A stretch of DNA of 64,000 nucleotides from JACJYC01 sp964558465 (GTDB taxonomy: Bacteria > Bacteroidota > Bacteroidia > Chitinophagales > Saprospiraceae): contig CAZLEF010000016.1 of NCBI GenBank assembly GCA_964558465.1, positions 1 through 64,000 on the forward strand. Reading direction: 5' to 3'. Positions within the stretch are counted from its first letter, which is position 1, and every line of letters begins with the position of its first letter. Shown here one piece after another: positions 14,410 to 23,985 of this stretch. The position numbers were made by a program, and so were the translations under genes. The notes under the pieces are model-generated. The model was not told the DNA's origin, ran no database searches, and saw only the letters and a list, made by a program, of their open reading frames with translations.

Positions 14410-16796
14410 TCATTCATTATTTCAAAACAGCCAAAAGAGCCCTGATCAAAAATCGTTATTACACCTTCATTAATATCTTCGGGCTTGTATGCGGCACGGT
14501 CTCTGCCCTGATCATTGCCAAGTACATCGGGGGTTCATTTCAATTTGACCACTTTCACGTTAAAAAAGACCGGATTTATGCCATCATCCAGGAAGAATCC
14601 CTCAATAATAATCCTCAAAAAAGCAGTGGCGCCTGTTATTGGGGAGTAGGCGAACTGCTGAAGCAGTATCCGGAAGTCGTAAATCTGACAAGGTTCAGTT
14701 ACCATGCCGAGTCTTTGGTCATATCCGATGAAGGAAATGGAAACAGCGTATCCTTCACAGAAAACAGCATTTTTGCCACCGACTCCAGCTTTCTTAACAC
14801 CTTCTCCTTCCCTTTAATCCACGGAAACCCAAATACGGCTTTATACCAGCCTAATTCAATCGTACTTACGAATACGGCTTCCCGAAAATACTTTGGAAAT
14901 ACGAACCCGATCGGGAAAACATTAACGATCCGGACGCCATGGGGGCAGGAAACGGCTTATAATATAACCGGGGTTTTGAAAGATCTTCCCTCCAGATCCC
15001 GATTCAACTTTGATTTTCTGATATCGGGCCTCCCCTGGAATACCGCCGATTTCTGGAAGGTTCCGGAATATTCAACTTATGTTTTATTGAAGGAGAACGC
15101 CACCATCGCCGGATTGGATGAAAAACTGGCAAATTCGTTGAATAAGATACCGGAACTGAAGTCGGCAAACAAAAAAGTGAACGCAATATTTGAACCGCTG
15201 ACGAGCGTCCGGTTATCGGAAACAGCGTATGTACTGGCAGCCGTGGGCATATTTATTTTGCTGATATCCTGGGTGAATTACATCAATCAGGTCGTTGCGC
15301 AGTCGTACGCAAGAATGAAGGAAATTGATATCCTCCGGGTGATGGGGGCGGGCAGATCGGATTTAATGGTGCAATTTGCGGTTGAATCCGGCCTTGTCTG
15401 CTTCCTGTCACTGGCCCTCACCGTGGTGATTTATCTGAGCGTCGAGCCGTTTTTACAATCATTTACCAATGGCCATTTGCTCCCGCTGGTTGAAGATCCG
15501 ACGCCAATTAATTTTATTTTCCTGGCCATTTTCCTGATTGGGATAATATTGACCGCAGGCATACCCATCGCGATCTTTTATTCCCAAAATTCGGGCGCTG
15601 TTTTGCGCAAGGTCCGTTGGAATAAGGCCGGAAGCATTGGTCTGAGGAAGGCCCTTGTAGTCGTCCAGTTTTCAATTTCAGCCGTCCTGATGATCAGCGT
15701 CTTTGTCATTGGAAATCAACTGGAATTTATGAAAAACAAAGACAAAGGCATCAATATGGAAAACGTGCTCGTTGTTAAGTCGCCGATGATAAAAGATACC
15801 ACCTGGATCGCAAAAAGGAAGACGCTGGAACGGTTCAAGGAAAAATGCGCGGAGTTGCCCTTCGTAATGGAGACAACATCTTCGACTACGGTGGCAAGCG
15901 AAGAGTACAGACAAGAGACTTACCTTGGTTTTCAGGAAAAAAATGAACAATTCCTTGTTCATCAGAACGGAATCGATGAACATTTTCTGGACCTGTACGA
16001 TGTTGAATTGATTGCCGGACATAATTTTATTCCCGACGCCGGCTTCAAAAACAGAAGCAGTATTATTTTAAATGAATCTGCCGCGCGAGGTTTGGGAATT
16101 AAAGATTTTGACAAGGCAATCAGCAGCCAAATTGTGGATTACGAATCGAACGAGGTATATGAACTGATCGGTATCGTGAAAGATTACCATCAGACTTCCC
16201 TGAAATATGAAATGAAACCCATGGCTTTTAAATTCAATGTGTTCAGGGGCCATATTTCATTAAGGATGAATACTTCCGGGCTTAATGGCAGTCAATTTGA
16301 TAATCAGATAAATTCCATAAAACAAATCTGGGAGGAGGTTTATCGCGACGCGTCCTTCGACTTCTTTTTCCTGGATGAAAAATTCGAAGCGCAGGACCGG
16401 GAAGACCGGTATTTTGGAAACCTGTTTAAATTTTTCACAGTCCTTTCCATCGTTATTTCGTGTATAGGACTGTTTGGTTTATCCCTTTTTATTTCAATCA
16501 AAAGACAAAAGGAAATTGGAGTCAGAAAGGTATTCGGCGCTTCATCCGTTGATATTCTGTCCATTTTTTGTAAAGGGTATGCCGGCCCGCTTCTTGCATC
16601 TGCAATTATCGGTTCTCCACTGGCCTGCCTGCTGATGAATATATGGTTGAGAAACTATGCATACAGGGTTGAAATTGGATTTGAGACGGTGACCATGGCA
16701 TTGATCAGCCTGACACTAATTTTTTTTATTACCGTGTCGTACCACATACTGAAATCTTCAGCCGCGAACCCTGTTACCATTTTAAAGGCGGAATAA
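14406..16796 (+). CDS. MacB/FtsX-type ABC transporter permease, first copy
   Basis: A 796-residue double-FtsX permease. It has an N-terminal helix (about 20-40), a large periplasmic MacB-type core domain, an FtsX membrane block at about 275-390, a second helix and core domain from about 420, and a final FtsX block at about 680-790, ending AANPVTILKAE. The motif RMKEIDILRVMGAGRSDL and its partner RQKEIGVRKVFGASSVDIL are the coupling segments that face the ATPase. No ATP-binding subunit is encoded in the window, so it must pair with one elsewhere or act in lipoprotein or peptide export otherwise. It is coupled to the upstream PaiB-like gene. Confidence 0.9.
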   Translation: MIIHYFKTAKRALIKNRYYTFINIFGLVCGTVSALIIAKYIGGSFQFDHFHVKKDRIYAIIQEESLNNNPQKSSGACYWGVGELLKQYPEVVNLTRFSYHAESLVISDEGNGNSVSFTENSIFATDSSFLNTFSFPLIHGNPNTALYQPNSIVLTNTASRKYFGNTNPIGKTLTIRTPWGQETAYNITGVLKDLPSRSRFNFDFLISGLPWNTADFWKVPEYSTYVLLKENATIAGLDEKLANSLNKIPELKSANKKVNAIFEPLTSVRLSETAYVLAAVGIFILLISWVNYINQVVAQSYARMKEIDILRVMGAGRSDLMVQFAVESGLVCFLSLALTVVIYLSVEPFLQSFTNGHLLPLVEDPTPINFIFLAIFLIGIILTAGIPIAIFYSQNSGAVLRKVRWNKAGSIGLRKALVVVQFSISAVLMISVFVIGNQLEFMKNKDKGINMENVLVVKSPMIKDTTWIAKRKTLERFKEKCAELPFVMETTSSTTVASEEYRQETYLGFQEKNEQFLVHQNGIDEHFLDLYDVELIAGHNFIPDAGFKNRSSIILNESAARGLGIKDFDKAISSQIVDYESNEVYELIGIVKDYHQTSLKYEMKPMAFKFNVFRGHISLRMNTSGLNGSQFDNQINSIKQIWEEVYRDASFDFFFLDEKFEAQDREDRYFGNLFKFFTVLSIVISCIGLFGLSLFISIKRQKEIGVRKVFGASSVDILSIFCKGYAGPLLASAIIGSPLACLLMNIWLRNYAYRVEIGFETVTMALISLTLIFFITVSYHILKSSAANPVTILKAE

Positions 16797-16877
16797 CCGG
16801 TCGGGTCGCCGGTTATCCGGAAATCCCGTACCAACGGATTTAATCTGGCGAATTGGCCGATAAAGTCAAGGCCTTTA

Positions 16878-17105
16878 TTGGTAGCGAACAGCGACAGCAG
16901 CCCGGACATCGGTATCGGAACGGCAAGTATGATTTATCCGGTTTTAAACGAACTGTTTCCCGTTACGGGAACGCCCGGCATCGAGGAAGCCAATAACCTG
17001 GTAAAGAAATTTTTTCTTTTGGATGGTATCCGCTCCATTATTGCGGTGGTTTCCTGCTTGTTTCTTATACTTTCATTGATAGCATATCATAAAAACATTT
17101 CTTGA
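16878..17105 (+). CDS. Short frame with one membrane helix, possible gene fragment
   Basis: The frame (TTG start, 75 codons) contains GTASMIYPVLNELFPVTG and then EEANNLVKKFFLLDGIRSI with the hydrophobic stretch IIAVVSCLFLILSLIAYHK at its end. Amphipathic and membrane character suggest the C-terminus of an integral membrane protein, but I do not recognise a family. It is open back to the stop of the permease in the same frame, and no good start is visible. It may be a decayed fragment. Confidence 0.3.
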   Translation: MVANSDSSPDIGIGTASMIYPVLNELFPVTGTPGIEEANNLVKKFFLLDGIRSIIAVVSCLFLILSLIAYHKNIS

Positions 17106-17131
17106 AAGTTTAAAAATATACTTCGCGCCGC

Positions 17132-17190
17132 CCACGCCGCGGCGTGGTGCATGAGGAATTTCCCAAATGCGCGCCACGCCCCGGGCGTGG
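17132..17190. repeat. Dispersed palindrome, copies 2 and 3
   Basis: Two palindromes sit 26 bases apart: ccacgcc-gc-ggcgtgg (17132-17147) and ccacgcc-ccg-ggcgtgg (17174-17190), both with perfect 7-base arms. They belong to the same family as 3825-3841 and 61248-61264. The rest of 17106-17477 is AT-rich and has no gene. Confidence 0.65.
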
Positions 17191-17477
17191 AATGCCGCAG
17201 GATGGATGGTTTGCCAAAAACCATCCGACGCGCGGTATAACAGAACGGGCCCGGCAAGGCGGGAAAAGAGATGCAAAAGGCGCCATAAATTTGGAAAGCA
17301 AATTTTTGGTTCGCCTCTTTTGTGATCTTTTGTTCCTATTGTGGTTCAAAAAATTTCCTTGTGCTTTTGAAAAAAAAAGCAAGGGTATAAAACATTGGTT
17401 TTCAACAATTGATTCGAATGAAATATTGCATATACGTAAACCACCCGGCCAAATGGCAGCTGCCTTCGAGGTAATAA

Positions 17478-17525
17478 TTATTCCGATCGTAAACTTTCCA
17501 CCGGGTTGGCGAAGGCGGTCGCCGG
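17478..17525 (-). pseudogene. C-terminal relic of an FtsX permease (A)
   Basis: Only the last residues survive: TAFANPVESLRSE and stop (TAA at 17478-17480). This is the stereotyped end of MacB-like permeases of Bacteroidetes. Upstream sequence has lost the frame. Confidence 0.5.
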
Positions 17526-17578
17526 CCGCCATAGCCTTTTACAACCCAACGTTAAACCATAATCGCGGGGTTATTCAA

Positions 17579-17740
17579 TTATTCGGATCGCAAACTATCC
17601 ACGGGATTGGCGAAGGCGGCCCGCAACGCCTGCCCCCCCACCGTCAGAAACGCCAGCAGCGCCATGGCCAGCCCCGTCAGCAGGGCGACGGGCAGGAATA
17701 ACCCCCAACCCAGTTCGATGCGATAGGCGAACCCTTCGAG
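17579..17740 (-). pseudogene. C-terminal relic of an FtsX permease (B)
   Basis: About 54 codons are open: GFAYRIELGWGLFLPVALL, then AMALLAFLTVGGQALRAAF and the ending ANPVDSLRSE with stop TAA at 17579-17581. This is the last membrane helix and tail of a MacB/FtsX permease. The recognisable frame begins right at the 3' end of the methyltransferase gene, which looks like a deletion junction. Its tail differs from both intact permeases in the window (ILKAE and HLRDE), so it derives from a third copy. Confidence 0.65.
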
Positions 17741-17741
17741 A

Positions 17742-18647
17742 CTATATTTTTTCAAAAACCAGCCGGAAATGATCCATGATTTCTTCCTGAAAACAGACCC
17801 TGTTGGGGCTGATTGAAAAAACAGCCACTTGTTTTCTGAATTCTTTATCCGTTAAATATTTAGGAATCAGCGACGCATAAAGCAAATATTTCTTCAGGTG
17901 GAATTTTCTGAATCTTTTCCTCCACTGACCGATCGTTTCAATATAGTCCAATCGTCCGCTGCTTTTTGAAATCAGCTTGAAAAGTGGTTCAGCATTGCGG
18001 ATCACCATTTCCGGGCCGTATGGCAACCAGGATCCCGGGAATTCTTCGATCATCAATGCCAGAACATGGGGGGCAGAACCTCTTTTGGCGTTGATGTCAA
18101 TTTCTTCAAACGGGATCATGTTTTTGCTGAACGTCATCGTTTGCATATAGAAACGACCGCCTACCGGGAGTAATTCGTAAATGGTTTTAAAAAAATTGCG
18201 GTAAACCTCTTCCTGTTTTCCAGCCTGCCATTCTTCAACCGAACAAAAATGTTCCATTCCGCCAATGCAGGAGATCGCGTCAAATTGTCCGAAGTCCTCC
18301 GGCGCGACATATCTGCAGTCTTTAACCCTTACATCCAGTCCGTTTTTCTGGCAGGCTTTGGCTTGCCCTTCTGACAAGGTAAGCCCGATCCCGATGGCGC
18401 CTCTCTCTTTTTTGATATAATTTAAAAAAGGCCCCCATCCGCAAGCCATGTCAAGCACTTTGCTCCCTTTTCCAATATTCAGGCTGTCGGCAATGAATTT
18501 ATGTTTTGCTTTTTGCGCTTCTTCCAGCGACATCGAAAAATCACCGTCGTATTTTGCGCCGCTGTAATCTCCGGTTTCCCCCATGCTCAGGCGAAATATT
18601 TCGTCAATCGTCGTGTACGTAAAATCCAGTTCTTTTTTCCCTGCCAT
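17742..18647 (-). CDS. SAM-dependent methyltransferase, cyclopropane-fatty-acid-synthase type
   Basis: A 301-residue methyltransferase of the cyclopropane-fatty-acyl-phospholipid/mycolic acid synthase class. The SAM-binding loop is KVLDMACGWGPFLNYI, and GIGLTLSEGQAKAC is the equivalent of the family's GVTLSxEQ segment. SCIGGMEHFC matches the family's conserved SxxMxEH-type motif. The enzymes transfer a methyl or methylene to an acyl chain double bond in membrane lipids, but small-molecule substrates are also possible. It is read in the same direction as the fatty acid desaturase upstream (107-base gap), which would supply the double bonds. Family certain, substrate not. Confidence 0.8.
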   Translation of the reverse strand: MAGKKELDFTYTTIDEIFRLSMGETGDYSGAKYDGDFSMSLEEAQKAKHKFIADSLNIGKGSKVLDMACGWGPFLNYIKKERGAIGIGLTLSEGQAKACQKNGLDVRVKDCRYVAPEDFGQFDAISCIGGMEHFCSVEEWQAGKQEEVYRNFFKTIYELLPVGGRFYMQTMTFSKNMIPFEEIDINAKRGSAPHVLALMIEEFPGSWLPYGPEMVIRNAEPLFKLISKSSGRLDYIETIGQWRKRFRKFHLKKYLLYASLIPKYLTDKEFRKQVAVFSISPNRVCFQEEIMDHFRLVFEKI

Positions 18648-18754
18648 GTTTTTGGTGTTTTATGGACCGGTCGGGGGTTACTCCTGATAGTTGCCCCCTA
18701 TCCGGAAAGTGAATTAAAAATTCAGAAAAGTGTTGTCGGTCAATATGAACAAAA

Positions 18755-19855
18755 TTATGATTTTCCCAATTTTTTCAGCATCATGGTATGGCCCCATAAA
18801 GTACCCAGAAAAGATTCCCGGGTATGATACGGGAAACCGTATTCAAGCGCGGTTTCCGCTACGATTTTTGATATATTTTTATAATGAATATGACAAACGG
18901 TTGGATACAAATGGTGCTCGATCTGGTAATTAAGTCCGCCTGCATACCAGCTCAGGATTTTATTTTTGTTGGCAAAATTCACAGAAGTATACAACTGATG
19001 TACCGACCATGAATATTGCATGTCGCCGTTTTCATCAGGCAACGGATACTCGACTTCCTCCAGCAGGTGCGCCGGCTGAAAAATGATGGCCAGGCCCAAA
19101 CCCGCGAAAACGTGAAGTACAAAAAAACCTGTCAAAATATTTAACAGGCTGTAGGAAGTAAAAAAGATTGGAATTCCAAAAAGGAAAGAAAAATAAAATA
19201 TTTTGGTAAAAATCAGGATCGCAAATTCTTTGCCGACCCCCAGAGAAAACTGTTGCATCGAGCCTTCTTTAACATATTTATTAAATTTGACAAAATCTTT
19301 GGCGATGACCCAAAAAAATGTCCCGAGGCCGTATAATATCCAGGCATAGATAAATTGAAATTTATGTATTTTAAAAAGCTTGCTGTGCGGCGTTAAACGA
19401 AGCAGTCCTTTGGGCGCCACATCTTCGTCGTGATCTTCAATATTGGTATTGGTATGGTGCTTGATGTTATGCTGGATCTTCCAGTTGATACAGCTTGCGC
19501 CAAAAAAATTCCCGCAGTAGGAGATGATCGTATTGACGACTTTATTTTTTGAGTAGGCGCCATGGATGGCATCATGTATTACATTGAGCCATGCGCCCGC
19601 CATGGAAACCCCCATCAATGCAACCGGCGCCAGGGCGGCTAATCCCTTCGGTTCGAATAGAATGATGTATAAAAAGGACAGGAGGTAACTTGTGAAGGTA
19701 ATGATCGTTTTTAAATGGATCTGAAAATTTCCTTTCCGGGAAATTCCATTCTGTTTAAAAAATTCGTTTACTCTGAAGTTTAACACTTGAATAAACTCTT
19801 TTGACTTTGGATCGTCATTGTTGAATTTAATGGTTTGTTGTTTGAGCGTTTGCAT
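18755..19855 (-). CDS. Membrane fatty acid desaturase (acyl-lipid/acyl-CoA type)
   Basis: A 366-residue di-iron membrane desaturase. Three histidine boxes are present: HDAIHGAYS, HNIKHHTNTN and QIEHHLYPTVCHIHY. The third box begins with Gln instead of His, a feature of front-end (delta-5/delta-6-like) desaturases. Four to six hydrophobic segments surround them (about 45-90 and 190-260). The C-terminus has no cytochrome b5 domain, so an external electron donor is needed. The protein introduces a double bond into an acyl chain in the membrane. It probably belongs with the methyltransferase downstream as a lipid-modification operon. Confidence 0.9.
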   Translation of the reverse strand: MQTLKQQTIKFNNDDPKSKEFIQVLNFRVNEFFKQNGISRKGNFQIHLKTIITFTSYLLSFLYIILFEPKGLAALAPVALMGVSMAGAWLNVIHDAIHGAYSKNKVVNTIISYCGNFFGASCINWKIQHNIKHHTNTNIEDHDEDVAPKGLLRLTPHSKLFKIHKFQFIYAWILYGLGTFFWVIAKDFVKFNKYVKEGSMQQFSLGVGKEFAILIFTKIFYFSFLFGIPIFFTSYSLLNILTGFFVLHVFAGLGLAIIFQPAHLLEEVEYPLPDENGDMQYSWSVHQLYTSVNFANKNKILSWYAGGLNYQIEHHLYPTVCHIHYKNISKIVAETALEYGFPYHTRESFLGTLWGHTMMLKKLGKS

Positions 19856-20359
19856 TAGCTTTTGCAGATAAGATGAAGAGATAGTTGGTTTTCAAAATGA
19901 ACCCGGGGTGTTTTTAACTTGTCTTTATTTTCCGGATAAAAAACAGCAAGATCCATCTGACCCGAACTGTTATGCATTTCTGGTCAAAAAAGTTACACCT
20001 GTCATTTTGGGGAGGGAAGAACAGGCAGGTCAAAAATAGCTTGGACATCAAATGCAGACCATCAAAGAAGGCGTCACCTGTTTTGTTTCATCCTTTCCTG
20101 GTTCTGGAAAAGATCAAATCCTGACTTAAAAAATTTTGATAGCGGCTGCCTGTTTCGAGGATAAAATTAAAGCACAGTTATCTTCAGGGTATTATTGGCT
20201 AGTGCAAATGATTGTTCTGTGTTACCAGGGAAAAACGGACCGCTATCTCGCCGATCAAGTCATCCCGATGGTAAAGTTAAGCATACTTTCCTAAAGTGGC
20301 GTTTTTTTTTAATGTTTGGGCCCGCATACGGTTATCGCTTTGCGCCATGACCTGGAAAA
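19856..20359. other. 504-base spacer without a recognisable gene
   Basis: No frame with coding character is seen on either strand; a plus-strand frame running into the permease is only its shadow. The sequence is AT-rich and contains no tRNA-like cloverleaf. A weakly self-complementary stretch (cacctgtcattttggg and acaggcaggt, about 19996-20030) is the only structure noticed. Confidence 0.5.
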
Positions 20360-22765
20360 TCATTCATCCCGCAAATGTTTTACCGGGTTTACCATTGCTG
20401 CCTTTAACGACTGCATGCCCACCGTCAACCCCGCAACCAAAAGCACCGCTCCGCCGGCGATGAAAACGATGGCAGCGTACATCCACCCGGTCAGTTCAAT
20501 GCGGTATTCAAAATTCTCCAGCCAGTTTTGCATGAAATACCAGGCCGACGGCGCTGCAAGCCCTGACGCTGCAACAACCAGTTTTATAAAATCCGCGGAC
20601 AACAGGCTGACAAGCCCCGGAACCGTAGCGCCCAATACCTTGCGCACGCCGATTTCCCGGACCCTGTATTGCAGGGTGATCGCCAGCAAGCCGTACAGGC
20701 CCATGGCGGCGATTAACATGGCCAGCATGCTGAATCCGAAGATCAGCTTGGAAAACCGTTCGTCGGCCTGGTATCGAAGCCGGACGGTTTCATCCAGGAA
20801 CGAAAAACGGAAGGGCAGGTCGGGGGCGATTTCCTGCCAGTCCTTTTCAAGGGAAAGAATAGTCTTCCGAATATCGCCGGGCCGGACGCGCAGCAGGATA
20901 TGTTCCATATTGGTAAGGGGCACAAAGGCAACCAGCGGCTGAATTGGGTCGTGCAGGGATTTGTAATGAAAATCTTTGACCACCCCGATGACCTCCCCTT
21001 CCTTGATCTGATCCACCCGGATCTTTTTTCCGATGGGATTGTCTTTCCAGCCGAAAGACCGGACAGCCGACTCGTTGAGGATGATCGCCGTTGCTGTATC
21101 TGCCGGGTGCCCGGCAGAAAAATCCCGGCCCTCCAAAACCTGGACGCCCAGGGTTTTGAAATAGTCAAAATACCCCCCCATGATGTGCATGGCCGTCGCC
21201 TGGTGTTCGTCCACACCTTCCGGAAACATAGGCACGGAGCCGTAGTCCCCATCCAGGATATCGCCTGCCGAAATGCCGGTTACCGCAGGGTTTTGGGTCA
21301 ATATCTTTTGGGCCAGCCGGTAACGCTGGTGGAAATCATCTGTCCGCATCTGTAGCGATACCACCTGCTCGCGGTCATATCCCAGTTGTTTACTGCCCAT
21401 ATAGTCCATTTGTCGCAAAACCACCAGGCTGGCCGTAATCAGCCCGATCGTAACCAAAAATTGAAAAACTACTAAAAGCCGGCGGACATTCAACCCCTGA
21501 CTTCCGGTCTTCAATACGCCTTTCAAGGCAAGCACTGCCCGGAAACGGGCAAGTACCAGCGCCGGATAGAGGGAAGCGCCCAAGCCGGCCAACAAGCTGA
21601 TCACAACCAATGCTGGCAATAACACGGCAAAGTCTCCGGCGCCAGGATGCAACTCCCAACCCAGGTAACGCGCGATGGCCGGTTGAAAACCTGTATACAA
21701 ACCGAAACCCAATACCATGCTGACGAGGGCAATCAGCGCCCCTTCTCCCAAAAATTGCCCGATCAGGACGCCCTTCCGCGCACCCAAAACCTTTCGCAAA
21801 CCCACTTCCTTTGCACGACGAACAGCCCGGCCTGTACTGATATTCATAAAATTAAGTGCGGCGATGGAAAGGATCAGAAAAGCAATAGCGAGCAAACCGT
21901 TGGTGTAAACCCGACTACCCTGTTCCTGGTATTCTGTATTCATCATCTGGCCAGACCCAAAATAAATGTCCTCCAGAGATTGCAACTTGAGTTCAGCGCG
22001 GGCTGCGCGGTCAGGTGTTACATGCGCCTTAAAAAATGCAGGTAATTTGGCGGCCACGCTTTCGGGTTGCACGCCATCCCGCAACAGGATATAATTATGA
22101 AAGGAGATCCAGCCCCAACTGTCCAGGGTTACCGGATACCCCGCCGGTACTTTAAAAGTGGAAAAAGAAACCAGGAAATCAAAAACCAAGTGGGTATTCC
22201 GGGGTTTTTCCGCAAGGACCCCCGTTACAGTGAGGTTGGTTTCCCCGTCCAGGAGAAGGCTCCGGCCAATGATATCCCGGGTCGTTCCAAAATATTTCTG
22301 AGCCGTTTCCGGGGTCAGAACCACAGAGTTAGGGGCTGAAAGCGCGGTTTCAGGGTCACCGCTTTGAAGCGGAAAAGTGAAAAGCTGGAAAAAATCCCGG
22401 TCGGCATACACCAGCCGGTCCTCATAAAAAAGTTTGTCGCCTTGTTCCAGTACAACCTGGTCGGTATATCGCAGGCGAACAGCCGTTTCTACCTCCGCGA
22501 ATTCGGCTGCCAGGGCCGGGCCCATAGGCGGGGAGGTAGTCGCCAGATAACGACCGGCCGGCAATTTGGCGCGCTCGTCGTAAGTGAGGCGGAAAATCCG
22601 GTCGGCTTGGTCGTGAAACCGGTCGGCGCTCCATTCCTTCAGTACAAATTGCAGAATAAAAAAAACACTGGCCAGCCCAATGGAAAAACCAAAAACATGG
22701 ATGAAAGCGCTCACTTTATCGCGGAGCAGGTTGCGCAGGGTGATCTTCAGGTGATTCCGGAGCAT
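20360..22765 (-). CDS. MacB/FtsX-type ABC transporter permease, second copy
   Basis: An 801-residue permease of the same architecture as the gene at 14406: an N-terminal helix after MLRNHLKITLRNLLRDKVSA, a MacB core domain, an FtsX block at about 285-400, a second core and a final FtsX block ending NPVKHLRDE. The coupling motifs AVRRAKEVGLRKVLGARKGV and QYRVREIGVRKVLGATVPGL are intact. No ATPase gene accompanies it. It lies 140 bases downstream of the S41 peptidase gene on the same strand, with a hairpin between them, so co-transcription is possible but not certain. Confidence 0.9.
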   Translation of the reverse strand: MLRNHLKITLRNLLRDKVSAFIHVFGFSIGLASVFFILQFVLKEWSADRFHDQADRIFRLTYDERAKLPAGRYLATTSPPMGPALAAEFAEVETAVRLRYTDQVVLEQGDKLFYEDRLVYADRDFFQLFTFPLQSGDPETALSAPNSVVLTPETAQKYFGTTRDIIGRSLLLDGETNLTVTGVLAEKPRNTHLVFDFLVSFSTFKVPAGYPVTLDSWGWISFHNYILLRDGVQPESVAAKLPAFFKAHVTPDRAARAELKLQSLEDIYFGSGQMMNTEYQEQGSRVYTNGLLAIAFLILSIAALNFMNISTGRAVRRAKEVGLRKVLGARKGVLIGQFLGEGALIALVSMVLGFGLYTGFQPAIARYLGWELHPGAGDFAVLLPALVVISLLAGLGASLYPALVLARFRAVLALKGVLKTGSQGLNVRRLLVVFQFLVTIGLITASLVVLRQMDYMGSKQLGYDREQVVSLQMRTDDFHQRYRLAQKILTQNPAVTGISAGDILDGDYGSVPMFPEGVDEHQATAMHIMGGYFDYFKTLGVQVLEGRDFSAGHPADTATAIILNESAVRSFGWKDNPIGKKIRVDQIKEGEVIGVVKDFHYKSLHDPIQPLVAFVPLTNMEHILLRVRPGDIRKTILSLEKDWQEIAPDLPFRFSFLDETVRLRYQADERFSKLIFGFSMLAMLIAAMGLYGLLAITLQYRVREIGVRKVLGATVPGLVSLLSADFIKLVVAASGLAAPSAWYFMQNWLENFEYRIELTGWMYAAIVFIAGGAVLLVAGLTVGMQSLKAAMVNPVKHLRDE

Positions 22766-22778
22766 TGGATTGAAATTT

Positions 22779-22829
22779 AACCACTAAGAACACTAAGAAC
22801 ACTGAGTGTACTGAGTGAACTTAGTGGTT
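22779..22829. repeat. Hairpin of the 'aaccactaag' type
   Basis: The arms aaccactaag (22779-22788) and cttagtggtt (22820-22829) are perfect complements. Between them the words cactaagaa and cactgagtgtactgagtga repeat. A cousin occurs upstream of the arylsulfotransferase gene (cctaagtgtccttagtgg, about 9084-9101). It could attenuate transcription between the S41 and permease genes. Confidence 0.45.
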
Positions 22830-22905
22830 CAAAAAACACCTACAAATACCAGGAAGGACCGTTTTGTTTGTTCAGGGATGCTTTCAGCCTGGGTTTTCTC
22901 CTCAA

Positions 22906-23985
22906 TTATCTGTTCAACAATTCAGTTGCTTTCTCCAGTGCGCGGTCCTGGCCTGCCAACAGATTTTCCTTGGTATTCCGGATCCATATATCCGGCGCCA
23001 GCCCCGTCCCTTCGTAACTTTGGCCGTTGGATGCACGGAAATCACCAACCGAAACGCTGAAGATCCAGCCGTTGTACAATTCAAAATTGGGGTTATCCGA
23101 AAAACTTCCGGCCGTGGTATCGCCGACCATAGTCGTTTGGGCCAATTCATTCATCGCCAGCGCAAATGTTTCGCCCGCGCTTTGGGTAAACCGGGAGGTC
23201 AATAAAATAACCGGGTTGTTGTATTGGAAATCCCCGGTGGGCTCCACGTACCATTCAACGGCATCGGCGAACTGGTTGTGAGCCGGGCCGTTCCGCTTGC
23301 GGGAGGTCATGTACAGTTTTCGCGCTGTAGCAAACCGGCCGGCAACGTATTGCGAAATGGCGTCAAAACCCCCGTAATGCCCCCGGATATCGATGATCAG
23401 GCCTTTGGTTTCGCGCAAATCGCTCAACGCCGCATCCATCGCCTTTTTGGCTTTTTTCTTCGAATCGGTTCCCGTGAAGTTCAGGTACCCGATATTGCCC
23501 GGTAATCGGCCGTAACCTATATTCGGGCTCGCCTGATGGTACTCGGCGAGGTATTTTTTGACGACCTCCAGGTCATAATCTTCCTGAACTTTCAAAATGG
23601 TGAGCTGGTCGTTTTGGTATCGCAATACGCCGCCTGGGAAAACGGGTAGATCACCGTTTGTCGGGTATAAATTCAGGTGGTTGTCGTTCAGTTGGACCAT
23701 CATGTCGCTCAAAACCTGGTATAGCCCGGCGTCCGTCATCTGGTCGTTAACCCGGGGCCGGAACTGGTCGTGGATGGCGTTCCAGTTGATGTTTTTGACT
23801 TCAAACAGCCCGTAGCGCTCGTCAAAAGTTTGCCAAAAAAGTTCGAAGTTGTTGGTCGGGGTATTTTCCAGTTCCGTACCGATCAATTCCTTTTCGCAGG
23901 AGGCCATGATGAACAGGCCTGCAAATGCAGCCAGAGAAATGGATTTCAATAATTTATGATGAATGGATCTCATGATAGTTTGCAT
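22906..23985 (-). CDS. S41-family peptidase-like lipoprotein
   Basis: A 359-residue protein with a lipoprotein signal (hydrophobic core, lipobox ending MASC at about Cys29). The C-terminal two thirds match the S41 (tail-specific protease) fold: NIGYLNFTG, GLIIDIRGHYGGFDA and LTSRFTQSAGETFALAM, the last containing the catalytic serine. YEGTGLAPDIWI is the usual closing beta hairpin. There is no evident PDZ domain, so it is of the shorter type. It probably cleaves peptides at the outer surface or in the periplasm. The start codon shares a base with the stop of the upstream outer membrane protein gene (TAATG), so the two are coupled. Confidence 0.85.
   Translation of the reverse strand: MQTIMRSIHHKLLKSISLAAFAGLFIMASCEKELIGTELENTPTNNFELFWQTFDERYGLFEVKNINWNAIHDQFRPRVNDQMTDAGLYQVLSDMMVQLNDNHLNLYPTNGDLPVFPGGVLRYQNDQLTILKVQEDYDLEVVKKYLAEYHQASPNIGYGRLPGNIGYLNFTGTDSKKKAKKAMDAALSDLRETKGLIIDIRGHYGGFDAISQYVAGRFATARKLYMTSRKRNGPAHNQFADAVEWYVEPTGDFQYNNPVILLTSRFTQSAGETFALAMNELAQTTMVGDTTAGSFSDNPNFELYNGWIFSVSVGDFRASNGQSYEGTGLAPDIWIRNTKENLLAGQDRALEKATELLNR

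Noticed and set aside
17144..17701. 185-residue plus-strand frame
   Set aside because: It crosses two palindromes and is antisense to two permease relics; composition is not coding.
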